DNA of 64,000 bases from an uncultured Chitinophaga sp. (lineage in GTDB: Bacteria; Bacteroidota; Bacteroidia; Chitinophagales; Chitinophagaceae): the NCBI RefSeq assembly GCF_946479755.1, contig NZ_CAMLHC010000028.1, positions 1 through 64,000 on the forward strand. Direction: 5' to 3'. How positions within the stretch are numbered: the stretch's first letter is position 1; every line of letters begins with the position of its first letter. Shown here in pieces: positions 27,966 to 34,701 of the stretch. The notes under the pieces are model-generated. The model was not told the DNA's origin and ran no database searches. It saw only the letters and a list, made by a program, of their open reading frames with translations. Position numbers and translations under genes: made by a program.

Positions 27966-29069
27966 TTATTTTTCTTCGTTCATCACCCTGTTCTGGCGGT
28001 TGATGGATTCCAGGTGCACCGCGTCGAAGTATTTCAGGATGAATTCTTTTGTCAGGCCCAGTTTCTCGCCTTTGGCGATGTTGCGGTCCAGGATTTCATT
28101 CCAGCGGTTGGTTTGCAGGATGGTGATGTTATTTTCTTTTTTGTACATACCGATTTTCTCAGCGATTTTCATACGGTTGCCGAGCAGCAGCATGATTTCG
28201 TCGTCCACCTGGTTGATCTGCGCGCGCAGTTTTTCGAGGGCGGTGTTGAAATCTTTTTTATCGGTGTGTTCTCTTCTCCAAACGATACCGTCGAGCAGTT
28301 CAGCCAGTTTTTCAGGGGTTACCTGTTGTTTGGCATCGCTCCAGGCGTTGTCCGGATCTACGTGTGTTTCGAGCATCAGGCCATCGTAGTCCAGGTCGAT
28401 CGCTTCCTGGGAAACTTCCTGCAGGATATCGCGGCGGCCGGAGATGTGGCTGGGGTCGCAGATCATGGGCAGCTCGGGCATACGGCGTTTCAGCTCGATA
28501 GCGAGGTGCCACATGGGCGCATTGCGGTATTGGGTGTTACCGTAGCTGGAGAAACCGCGGTGGATGAGGCCTACTTTGCTGATGCCTGCTTTCTGGATTC
28601 TTTCCACGGCGCCGATCCACAGTTCCAGGTCCGGGTTGATCGGGTTTTTGATCAGTACGGTGGTGTCCACACCTTTCAGTGCGTCTGCCACTTCCTGTAC
28701 AGAGAAGGGGTTTACTGTGGTTCGGGCTCCTACCCACAGGATATCCACACCAAAGTGCAGCGCGTCTTCCACCTGTTTAGCGGTAGCCACTTCCACTGCG
28801 AGCGGCAGGCCGGTCAGTTCGCGGGCTTTCTGCAGCCATGCGAGGCCTTTGGTGCCGATGCCTTCGAAAGAGCCCGGACGGGTACGGGGTTTCCAGATGC
28901 CGGCGCGCAATACGTCTACTTTACCGGTTTTTTGTAATGCCAGCGAGGTAGCTAAAACCTGCTCTTCTGTTTCAGCGCTGCAGGGGCCGGAGATGATCAA
29001 CGGCTTTTTATCAGATGAAGGATCTGAGAATTTGGTTTTGGATAATATTTCTTCCATTGTCTGTACCAT
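27966..29069 (-). CDS. bifunctional DAHP synthase / chorismate mutase
   Basis: A fusion protein of 367 residues. Residues 1 to about 260 are a type I-beta DAHP synthase (KPLIISGPCSAETEEQ, RAGIWKPRTRPGSFEG, and CDPSHISGRRDI), which condenses PEP with erythrose-4-phosphate. Residues about 275-360 are an AroQ-type chorismate mutase (LEKLRAQINQVDDEIMLLLGNRM, EKIGMYKKENN), which turns chorismate into prephenate. The C-terminal mutase order is the one found in Bacteroidota; the mutase domain is known in such fusions to help feedback control by prephenate. One protein thus links the entry of the pathway with the Phe/Tyr branch. An ATG four codons downstream is an alternative start. Confidence 0.95.
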   Translation of the reverse strand: MVQTMEEILSKTKFSDPSSDKKPLIISGPCSAETEEQVLATSLALQKTGKVDVLRAGIWKPRTRPGSFEGIGTKGLAWLQKARELTGLPLAVEVATAKQVEDALHFGVDILWVGARTTVNPFSVQEVADALKGVDTTVLIKNPINPDLELWIGAVERIQKAGISKVGLIHRGFSSYGNTQYRNAPMWHLAIELKRRMPELPMICDPSHISGRRDILQEVSQEAIDLDYDGLMLETHVDPDNAWSDAKQQVTPEKLAELLDGIVWRREHTDKKDFNTALEKLRAQINQVDDEIMLLLGNRMKIAEKIGMYKKENNITILQTNRWNEILDRNIAKGEKLGLTKEFILKYFDAVHLESINRQNRVMNEEK

Positions 29070-29105
29070 AAGTATTGAAGTTAAGTAGATTGTTAGAATT
29101 TATGT

Positions 29106-29948
29106 TTATTTCAGGATTTTCCTGATTTTGTTTGATTTCTGAATCAGTTTGTAGAAAGTGTCGTAGTCTTCGTTTTCGAGCAGTGACTTCATCTGTTGCA
29201 GCTGGTGGATGTGTTCATCGAGCACATCGAGCACGTTGCCGCGGTTGTGTTTGAAGATGGGCACCCACATGTCCGGTGAGCTTTTGGCGAGGCGCACGGT
29301 AGATTCGAAACCACCGCTGGCCAGTTCAAAGATGCGGCCGGACTCTTTCTCTTTTTTGAGTACAGTAAGTGCCAGCGCAAAAGAGGTGATGTGGGATATA
29401 TGCGACACGTAGGCGGTGTGCAGGTCATGCTCCTGTCCATTCATATATACGGTGCGCATCTGCAGTTTGTCGACCATGTCTTCCACTACCTCGAGGGCGT
29501 CTTCATCGCTGTTTTTCACGTCGCAGAGCACCATGGTTTTGTGGGTGAAGAGGTTGCGTATAGCGGCATCGGGGCCGGAATACTCGGTGCCGGCCATCGG
29601 ATGGGCCGCCACAAAACGGCCGCGGTTGGGATGACCGGCAACGAGTTGCAATATTTTTTCTTTGGTAGAACCTACGTCCATGATCACCTGGTGGGGGCGT
29701 ACTTTGTCCATCAGGGTGGGCAGCACCTGCAATACCGCATCTACGGGGATGGCGAGTATCACGAGGTCGGAGCATTGCAGCGCTTCGTTTAGCGGCATAC
29801 CTTCATCGATGATGTTCAGGGCTTTGGCTTTTTGCAGATGTTCTTCCTGCTGGTCCACGCCGATGATCTTCTCCGCCACTCCTTTTTCCCGGAGGGTGAT
29901 AGCCAGCGAGCCGCCGATCAGTCCTGTTCCTATTATCGTTACAATCAT
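29106..29948 (-). CDS. tyrA: prephenate dehydrogenase
   Basis: It oxidatively decarboxylates prephenate to 4-hydroxyphenylpyruvate on the way to tyrosine. The 280-residue protein has an N-terminal NAD-binding motif (VTIIGTGLIGGSLAITLREKG), the conserved VMDVGSTKEKILQL, and the catalytic FVAAHPMAGTEYSGPDAA with its key His. No ACT domain follows, so allosteric control by tyrosine would need another route. The start overlaps the stop of the upstream aminotransferase gene by 4 nt, which indicates translational coupling. Confidence 0.95.
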   Translation of the reverse strand: MIVTIIGTGLIGGSLAITLREKGVAEKIIGVDQQEEHLQKAKALNIIDEGMPLNEALQCSDLVILAIPVDAVLQVLPTLMDKVRPHQVIMDVGSTKEKILQLVAGHPNRGRFVAAHPMAGTEYSGPDAAIRNLFTHKTMVLCDVKNSDEDALEVVEDMVDKLQMRTVYMNGQEHDLHTAYVSHISHITSFALALTVLKKEKESGRIFELASGGFESTVRLAKSSPDMWVPIFKHNRGNVLDVLDEHIHQLQQMKSLLENEDYDTFYKLIQKSNKIRKILK

Positions 29949-31108
29949 TTTATCGCAGTTTTTATGCGGTCAATGGCATCCTGGAAAACCTTTTCATCCT
30001 GACAGAGGCTTACGCGGATATAGCCGTTACCGTTGCTTCCGAAAATACCGCCGGGTGTAATGAACACGCGTGCTTTCTGCAGCACTTCATCGCTGAGCGT
30101 ATAGCCGTTATCGATAGTATCCGGGATACGTGCCCATACGAACATGCCTACCTGGTTTTTATCGTACACGCATTGCAGCAGGTCCAGCAGCTGGAATACT
30201 TTTTCGCGGCGGGCGCGGTATATTTTATTGAGCTCGTCATACCATTCGCGGCCCAGTTGCAGTGCTTTTACAGCGGCCATCTGCAGGGGCTGGAACATAC
30301 CGGAGTCCATATTGCTTTTAAAGCGGAGCACATCAGCGATCCATTCGGCTTTGCCCACCAGCATGCCAACGCGCCAGCCGGCCATGTTGGAGGATTTGCT
30401 GAGGGAGTTGAGTTCCAGTACCACATCGCGTGCACCTTCAAACTGTAACAGGCTTTCGGGCTGTTCGTTGAGGATGAAGCTGTACGGGTTGTCATGGCAG
30501 ATCAGGATATGATGCTGTTTGGCGAAAGCGATCAGCTTAGCGGCAAACTCCTTGTTCACCTTTGCGCCGGTAGGCATATGGGGATAGTTGACCCACATGA
30601 TTTTTACCCGGCTCAGGTCTTTTTTTGCCAGTGCGTCCAGGTCGGGGAGCCAGCCGTTTTCTGCTACCAGGTCATAATCCACCACGGTGGCGCCGCTCAG
30701 GTTTACCGCAGAGCGGTAGGTAGGGTAACCCGGATTGGGGATCAGCGCTTCATCGCCAGCCTGGAGGTAGGTCATACAGATGTGCATGATCCCTTCTTTG
30801 GAACCGATGAGGGGCAGCACTTCCGTGTCCGGCTGCAGCGTTACCGCATAGTAGCGCTGGTACCAGTCGGCCATGGCCTTACGCAGCGCCGGGATACCTT
30901 TGTAGCCCTGGTAAGCGTGTGTGTTGGGCAGGGCGGCCTGTTCATGGAGCGCCTCCACTACGGACGGGTGCGGGGGCAGGTCCGGGCTTCCGATACCCAG
31001 ATTAATCACTTTGGGACCGTTTTGGTTCATTTCGTCTATTTCCCGCAGTTTTTTGGAAAAATAGTATTCTTCTGTTCCCTGTAATCTTTTAGCAACCTGT
31101 ATCTGCAT
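29945..31108 (-). CDS. PLP-dependent class I/II aminotransferase of the aromatic operon
   Basis: A 387-residue aminotransferase of fold type I. The PLP lysine lies in LELNSLSKSSNMAGWRVGMLVG, and IWVNYPHMPTGAKV-like and NPGYPTYRSAV blocks are present (here MWVNYPHMPTGAK and IPNPGYPTYRSAV). The family includes LL-diaminopimelate and aspartate aminotransferases. Its place between pheA and tyrA makes it the likely last-step enzyme that transaminates phenylpyruvate and 4-hydroxyphenylpyruvate, or prephenate itself. Sequence alone does not separate these. It begins 22 nt after pheA. Confidence 0.92.
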   Translation of the reverse strand: MQIQVAKRLQGTEEYYFSKKLREIDEMNQNGPKVINLGIGSPDLPPHPSVVEALHEQAALPNTHAYQGYKGIPALRKAMADWYQRYYAVTLQPDTEVLPLIGSKEGIMHICMTYLQAGDEALIPNPGYPTYRSAVNLSGATVVDYDLVAENGWLPDLDALAKKDLSRVKIMWVNYPHMPTGAKVNKEFAAKLIAFAKQHHILICHDNPYSFILNEQPESLLQFEGARDVVLELNSLSKSSNMAGWRVGMLVGKAEWIADVLRFKSNMDSGMFQPLQMAAVKALQLGREWYDELNKIYRARREKVFQLLDLLQCVYDKNQVGMFVWARIPDTIDNGYTLSDEVLQKARVFITPGGIFGSNGNGYIRVSLCQDEKVFQDAIDRIKTAIK

Positions 31109-31130
31109 ATGCCTGATTTCTGAATACTGA

Positions 31131-31955
31131 TTAATGTGTTTTGCCTTTTCTGTAGATGCCCAGCACCTTGAGGTTTTCAGTGAGCGGCGCTATTTTTCCG
31201 AGCGCTTTCTCGAAGTGTGCCGGATTTTCAAATTCCATATCGGCGTGAAAGTAATAGTTCCACTCTTTGGCCGGGATGGGAAAAGACTGCAGTTTGGACA
31301 AGTTGATACCAGCGTCTGCAATTTTCGTCAGCACTTTGGCGAGGGTCCCCCTATCGTGGCTGGTATGAAAATAAACAGAGGCTTTATTGGCGTCCGGGGC
31401 GACAGGCACGGCGGTACGGGACAGCGCCAGGAAGCGGGTATAGTTGTTTTTGTTGGTCTGGATATTGGGCGCGATGATATCCAGTTCATAAATTTCAGCG
31501 GCCAGTTTGCCGGCGATGGCAGCCACGCTCTTCAGTTTCTTCTGACGCACGTGTTTGGCGCTGAGCGCGGTATCCTCTGTTTCTACCAGTTTGATGTGCG
31601 GGTGTTTTTCGAGGAAGTCGATACACTGTAAAAGAGCCATGGGATGGGAATGTACCTCGCGGATATCTTCCAGTTGCTGACCGGGCAGTACCATGAGGTG
31701 CTGGTTGATCTGCAGGTATACTTCACCGGTCACATGCAGGCCGGAGTTTTTGAGGAGGCTGTAGTTCGGTAAAATGCTGCCGGCGATGGAGTTTTCGATG
31801 GCCATGATACCCGCATCCACGCCGGGGTCCTGTTTTACCTTACGCACCAGTTCGGAAAAGGTGGCACAGGCTTCAATATCGGTCTGTTTTCCGAAGAAAC
31901 TCTGCGCAGCGATCTGGTGGAAAGCACCTTCAAACCCTTGTATGGCAATTTTCAT
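31131..31955 (-). CDS. pheA: prephenate dehydratase
   Basis: It converts prephenate to phenylpyruvate. The 274-residue protein has an N-terminal catalytic domain (IAIQGFEGAFHQIAAQSFFG, IMAIENSIAGSILPNYSLL, VHSHPMALLQCIDFLEKHP, with the TRFLALSR motif) and a C-terminal ACT domain (about residues 190-265, GTLAKVLTKIADAGINLSKLQSFPI) that should bind Phe for feedback inhibition. It is not fused to chorismate mutase; that activity is on the DAHP synthase. It is the first gene of the operon and lies directly behind two tandem attenuators. Confidence 0.96.
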   Translation of the reverse strand: MKIAIQGFEGAFHQIAAQSFFGKQTDIEACATFSELVRKVKQDPGVDAGIMAIENSIAGSILPNYSLLKNSGLHVTGEVYLQINQHLMVLPGQQLEDIREVHSHPMALLQCIDFLEKHPHIKLVETEDTALSAKHVRQKKLKSVAAIAGKLAAEIYELDIIAPNIQTNKNNYTRFLALSRTAVPVAPDANKASVYFHTSHDRGTLAKVLTKIADAGINLSKLQSFPIPAKEWNYYFHADMEFENPAHFEKALGKIAPLTENLKVLGIYRKGKTH

Positions 31956-31984
31956 GTGTATGGAGTTGATTTTTTATTGTTTTA

Positions 31985-32002
31985 TAGTTGCTGTAGCAAC
32001 TA
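31985..32002 (-). other. small hairpin upstream of pheA
   Basis: A 7-bp stem TAGTTGC/GCAACTA with a 4-nt loop lies about 30 nt before the pheA start codon, after both attenuators. It may influence translation initiation. Confidence 0.4.
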
Positions 32003-32009
32003 GCTATTT

Positions 32010-32040
32010 GAAACAAGAAGGGCCCCGTCTCCGGGACCCT
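32010..32040 (-). terminator. attenuator 2 terminator of the aromatic operon
   Basis: On the minus-strand RNA the stem AGGGTCCCG / CGGGGCCCT (32040-32032 with 32027-32019, loop GAGA, one G-U pair) is followed by TTCTTGTTT. It lies 31 nt after the stop codon of leader peptide 2. Its 5' arm can instead pair with GGGACTC inside the leader ORF (32088-32082), 7 bp with one G-U pair, which would prevent termination. Confidence 0.8.
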
Positions 32041-32070
32041 TTGCTTTATTTTACCTGTATGTAAAGTATT

Positions 32071-32148
32071 TTATTGCAAACGAGTCCCCTGCTTCTTCGC
32101 AAAAAAGAAGTAATAAAAATAATAAGTGTTAAAGTGACGGTTTGACAT
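32071..32148 (-). CDS. aromatic leader peptide 2 (Phe/Tyr-rich, 25 aa)
   Basis: A 25-codon ORF with the N-terminus MSNRHFNTYYFYYFFFAKK. It holds five Phe and four Tyr codons, eight of them consecutive at codons 9-16. It sits between terminator 1 and terminator 2, upstream of pheA. A ribosome short of charged Phe or Tyr tRNA would stall there and leave GGGACTC (codons 20-23) free to pair with the 5' arm of terminator 2. The segment CAAAC (codons 2-4) can pair with GTTTG just before the stop as the competing arm. A leader peptide role is inferred from composition and position. Confidence 0.8.
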   Translation of the reverse strand: MSNRHFNTYYFYYFFFAKKQGTRLQ

Positions 32149-32167
32149 ATACAATATTTTGATAATT

Positions 32168-32199
32168 AAAAAGCCTCCCGTTTTCGCGGGAGGCTTTTT
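32168..32199 (-). terminator. attenuator 1 terminator of the aromatic operon
   Basis: A perfect 13-bp stem AAAAAGCCTCCCG / CGGGAGGCTTTTT with a 6-nt loop and a U-run, 37 nt after the stop of leader peptide 1. Its 5' arm (CCTCCC) can alternatively pair with GGGAGG, which overlaps the leader stop codon (32237-32232). That is the antiterminator. Confidence 0.9.
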
Positions 32200-32236
32200 G
32201 TAGTTTCTTTTATCTTTTTACTTACAAACGACCTCC

Positions 32237-32296
32237 CTATTCCTGGTACCAGAAATAATAGAAGCCAAAAAATCCGAAAGTCGCTTGTGTAGTCAT
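32237..32296 (-). CDS. aromatic leader peptide 1 (Phe/Tyr/Trp-rich, 19 aa)
   Basis: A 19-codon ORF encoding MTTQATFGFFGFYYFWYQE: five Phe, three Tyr and one Trp codon. Three arms of a classical attenuator are visible. Arm 1, GCGACTTTC (codons 5-7, 32284-32276), pairs with arm 2, GGAGGTCGT (32236-32228), through 9 bp including wobbles. Arm 2 (GGGAGG, starting in the stop codon) can instead pair with arm 3 (CCTCCC), the 5' half of terminator 1. Stalling at the Phe and Tyr codons would cover arm 1 and favour read-through. A consensus promoter is placed just upstream. Confidence 0.85.
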   Translation of the reverse strand: MTTQATFGFFGFYYFWYQE

Positions 32297-32317
32297 ATGC
32301 TCTTTTTGAACGTGTTA

Positions 32318-32347
32318 CAAAAATACGGCACGGTTTTAATTATCCAA
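32318..32347 (-). promoter_or_regulatory. promoter of the aromatic amino acid operon
   Basis: On the minus strand TTG (32345-32347), a 19-nt spacer and TATTTTTG (32318-32325), a perfect TAnnTTTG match. The predicted transcript starts roughly 15 nt before leader peptide 1. Confidence 0.65.
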
Positions 32348-32509
32348 GCGTCTGAAGTAAAAAATACATTTTTTTAAATAATTAGGGGCAATTATTGAAA
32401 TTAATCTAAAATTGCAGAAAAAGAGGATCAGTCGCGTGTATTAAACGGCAGCGGGGGCATCATTTTAAAAAAGGCAGGTAGCCAACTCATCAACAGGAAG
32501 GAGGGGCAT

Positions 32510-32544
32510 AAAAAAAGACCGCTACAGCGATAGCCATAGCGGTC
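32510..32544 (-). terminator. terminator of the alanine-rich lipoprotein gene
   Basis: The stem GACCGCTA (32517-32524) pairs with TAGCGGTC (32537-32544) and, on the minus strand, is followed by seven T residues. From 32348 to 32509 I see no gene. Confidence 0.8.
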
Positions 32545-32570
32545 ATATAAATTTAATCAGAGTTTGCTAA

Positions 32571-32810
32571 TTAGTGTTTAGCAGCAGCAGAGTCAACTTT
32601 AGCAGCAACTGAGTCGATTTTTGCAGCAGCAGAATCAACAACAGCAGCAGTGTTAGCAGCAGCAGAATCAACTTTAGCAGCAGCAGAGTCGATTACAGCG
32701 CCAGCGTTAGTTGCAGTAGAGTCGGTAGCAGGTTTTTCACCACCGCCGCAAGCTACAGCGAACAGACCGAAAGACAGAGCCAGGAAACCAAGTTTAATTA
32801 CGTTCTTCAT
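32571..32810 (-). CDS. small alanine-rich lipoprotein with heptad repeats
   Basis: A 79-residue lipoprotein: the signal LGFLALSFGLFAVAC gives a lipid-modified Cys at residue 21, followed by GGGEKPATDS. The mature part consists of repeats of the 7-residue unit VDSAAAK (IDSAAAK, VDSAAAN, VDSAAAK, IDSVAAK, VDSAAAK), with a hydrophobic residue at the start of each unit, as in a helical coiled coil. By size and form it recalls the Lpp-type small outer-membrane lipoproteins, but no homology to Lpp can be claimed. It is divergent from the ECF sigma gene and has its own terminator. Confidence 0.85.
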   Translation of the reverse strand: MKNVIKLGFLALSFGLFAVACGGGEKPATDSTATNAGAVIDSAAAKVDSAAANTAAVVDSAAAKIDSVAAKVDSAAAKH

Positions 32811-32871
32811 CGTACAAATAATTTAAGGTGTTTTTTGAATGATTTACCCTTTATACCGGGATCACCCAAAA

Positions 32872-32919
32872 GGTAACCCAAACTTTTAAAAAATTTTTTT
32901 TTCGGTACTTTGGGTTACC
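32872..32919. promoter_or_regulatory. 11-bp inverted repeat in the divergent lipoprotein/sigma promoter region
   Basis: GGTAACCCAAA (32872-32882) and TTTGGGTTACC (32909-32919) are perfect complements separated by 26 nt of A/T tracts. Each arm also contains a small dyad GGT-N-ACC. The right arm lies 25 nt before the GTG start of the sigma gene, so it may be an operator or a transcript-leader hairpin. Confidence 0.6.
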
Positions 32920-32943
32920 AAATGCCTAATAATCGTATTAAGA

Positions 32944-33519
32944 GTGAAGCAACATCAAGACATAACAAGAGACAGGGAATTATTGCTGGGATTGGCAAGA
33001 AGTGATGATAAGTCATTGGAAACCATCTATTCTGAGAATTTTCCGGTAGTGCTGCGCATGATTTTACAACACAATGGCAGCGAAGACGACGCCAAGGATG
33101 TTTTCCAGGAAGCGATCATCATTCTATATGAAAAGGCCTGTGAGGGTAGTTTTAACCTGACCAGCCGTTTAAAGACTTTCCTCTATTCGGTATGCCGCCA
33201 CCTGTGGCTGAAAAAAGTACAAAGCACCTACGGGCTTTATGCTATCCCGCCGGAAATGGAAGAAACGATCCCGGCCACAGAAGTGGTAGACGAGCACAAC
33301 GTCAAAGACGAACAGTTCCGGATCATGGAAAGTGCGATGGGCAGCATTGGCGAACCCTGCAAGACAATTCTGGAAGACTATTATATACAGAAGCGGTCCA
33401 TGCAGGAAATAGCGGAGAAATTTGGCTATACCAATGCCGAAAATGCTAAAAATCAGAAGTATAAGTGTCTGATGCGTCTGAAGAAGTTATTTTTTGATCA
33501 GTATAATACATCCTTATAA
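32944..33519 (+). CDS. ECF-type RNA polymerase sigma factor
   Basis: A 191-residue sigma-70 family protein with region 2 (about residues 25-95, LETIYSENFPVVLRMILQHNG, EDDAKDVFQEAIIILYEKA) and region 4 (about 130-185, EPCKTILEDYYIQKRSMQEIAEKFGYTNAENAKNQKYKCLMRL). Region 3 is absent, as in ECF factors. It begins with GTG. The next gene starts 12 nt after its stop and encodes a membrane protein whose cytoplasmic end looks like an anti-sigma domain, so the pair probably works as a sigma/anti-sigma unit. Confidence 0.92.
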   Translation: MKQHQDITRDRELLLGLARSDDKSLETIYSENFPVVLRMILQHNGSEDDAKDVFQEAIIILYEKACEGSFNLTSRLKTFLYSVCRHLWLKKVQSTYGLYAIPPEMEETIPATEVVDEHNVKDEQFRIMESAMGSIGEPCKTILEDYYIQKRSMQEIAEKFGYTNAENAKNQKYKCLMRLKKLFFDQYNTSL

Positions 33520-33531
33520 GCAGCAACGGCC

Positions 33532-34629
33532 ATGAAAGATGACATGAATTTATTACGTGAAATTGAACGTTACCTGGAAGGGGAAATGAGCGGACAGGAA
33601 AAAGCCGTTTTTGAGGAACTGCGCAAAAACAATCCGCAAATCAACCGCCAGGTAGAGGAGCAGGCATTTTTCCTGCAGCAGCTGCAACATTTTGGCCAGC
33701 GGCAGTCGCTGAAAGCCAAAATGGACCACCTTCACCGGCAGCTGGACATGCCTACCCTCCGCAAACAGGCCCAGGAAGAAAACCTGGCCGCCAAAAGGGT
33801 ATCCATCCGCCGCCGCACCATCACCAACCTGGCAGCCGCTGCCTGTATCGCCCTGGTAACATCCCTGTCTACCATCGCTGTCCTGCAGAACGCAGCCAAA
33901 AACAAATCTACCGCCCAATACGAGGACGTCAGAAGAGTGCTGAACAATATCCAGCGCTCCCAGAACGCACTCATCAACGATATTAACAATAAAAACAGGG
34001 CACCGGTGAATCCCGGCACTTATGGTGGCACCGGTTTCGCAGTATCCGGCAACGGTTACATCGTTACCAACTATCATGTAGTGGCCGGCGCAGATTCCGT
34101 ATATGTCCAGAATAATAAAGGAGAAGCTTTTAAGGCTGTCAGCGTTTTTGAAGACATCTCCAGCGATCTGGCGGTACTTAAAATTGCCGACTCCACCTTT
34201 AAGAGCCAACCTCTGCCCTACGCACTGAAGCCACAAAATGCCAGACTGGGCGAAGAAGTTTTCACCATGGGTTTCCCCCGCGATGAGATCGTTTACGGGA
34301 AAGGCTACATCAGCGCTAAAACCGGCTTCAACGGCGATACGACCGCCTACCAGGTGTCCATCCCTGTCAATCCCGGCAACAGCGGCGCTCCCCTGTTAGA
34401 CAACCAGGGTGATGTGGTAGGTATCGTTACCGGCAAACAAACCACTTCAGACGGCATCGCTTTTGCAGTGAAGTCAGCTCACCTGAAACGTTTGCTGGAT
34501 GAAATGCCGAAAGACAAAGGCATGAAAAAAGAAATGGCCCGTAACAAAAGCCACCTGGAAGGAGTCAACAGAATAGATCAGATCAAGAAACTGGAAGAGT
34601 TTGTATATATGGTGAAGGTCTATAACTAA
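33532..34629 (+). CDS. membrane-anchored trypsin-like protease with an anti-sigma-like N-terminal domain
   Basis: A 365-residue fusion. Residues 1-75 (LREIERYLEGEMSGQEKAVFEE) match the form of the cytoplasmic segment of Bacteroidota anti-sigma factors. Residues about 97-118 are one transmembrane helix. Residues about 160-340 form an S1C, HtrA-like serine protease with the triad H182 (IVTNYHVVAG), D212 (ISSDLAVLKI) and S284 (VNPGNSGAPLLD). There is no PDZ domain. The protease therefore faces the periplasm while the N-terminus can reach the sigma factor encoded 12 nt upstream. This layout suggests an envelope sensor that couples proteolysis to sigma release. That function is inferred. Confidence 0.88.
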   Translation: MKDDMNLLREIERYLEGEMSGQEKAVFEELRKNNPQINRQVEEQAFFLQQLQHFGQRQSLKAKMDHLHRQLDMPTLRKQAQEENLAAKRVSIRRRTITNLAAAACIALVTSLSTIAVLQNAAKNKSTAQYEDVRRVLNNIQRSQNALINDINNKNRAPVNPGTYGGTGFAVSGNGYIVTNYHVVAGADSVYVQNNKGEAFKAVSVFEDISSDLAVLKIADSTFKSQPLPYALKPQNARLGEEVFTMGFPRDEIVYGKGYISAKTGFNGDTTAYQVSIPVNPGNSGAPLLDNQGDVVGIVTGKQTTSDGIAFAVKSAHLKRLLDEMPKDKGMKKEMARNKSHLEGVNRIDQIKKLEEFVYMVKVYN

Positions 34630-34655
34630 GTTTTGAACACAATAGCCTATAAATC

Positions 34656-34693
34656 AAAAGGGTGAAGACTTCGGCTTGTTCTTCACCCTTTTT
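34656..34693. terminator. bidirectional terminator
   Basis: AAAAGGGTGAAG (34656-34667) pairs with CTTCACCCTTTT (34681-34692), flanked by A and T runs, between convergent genes. Confidence 0.9.
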
Positions 34694-34701
34694 CTATGTC
34701 T

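Noticed and set aside
31956..32570. T-box riboswitch or other ligand riboswitch upstream of pheA
   Set aside because: No T-box sequence (TGGNACCGCG-like) or known aptamer pattern is visible, while two leader ORFs with cognate codons explain the terminators fully.
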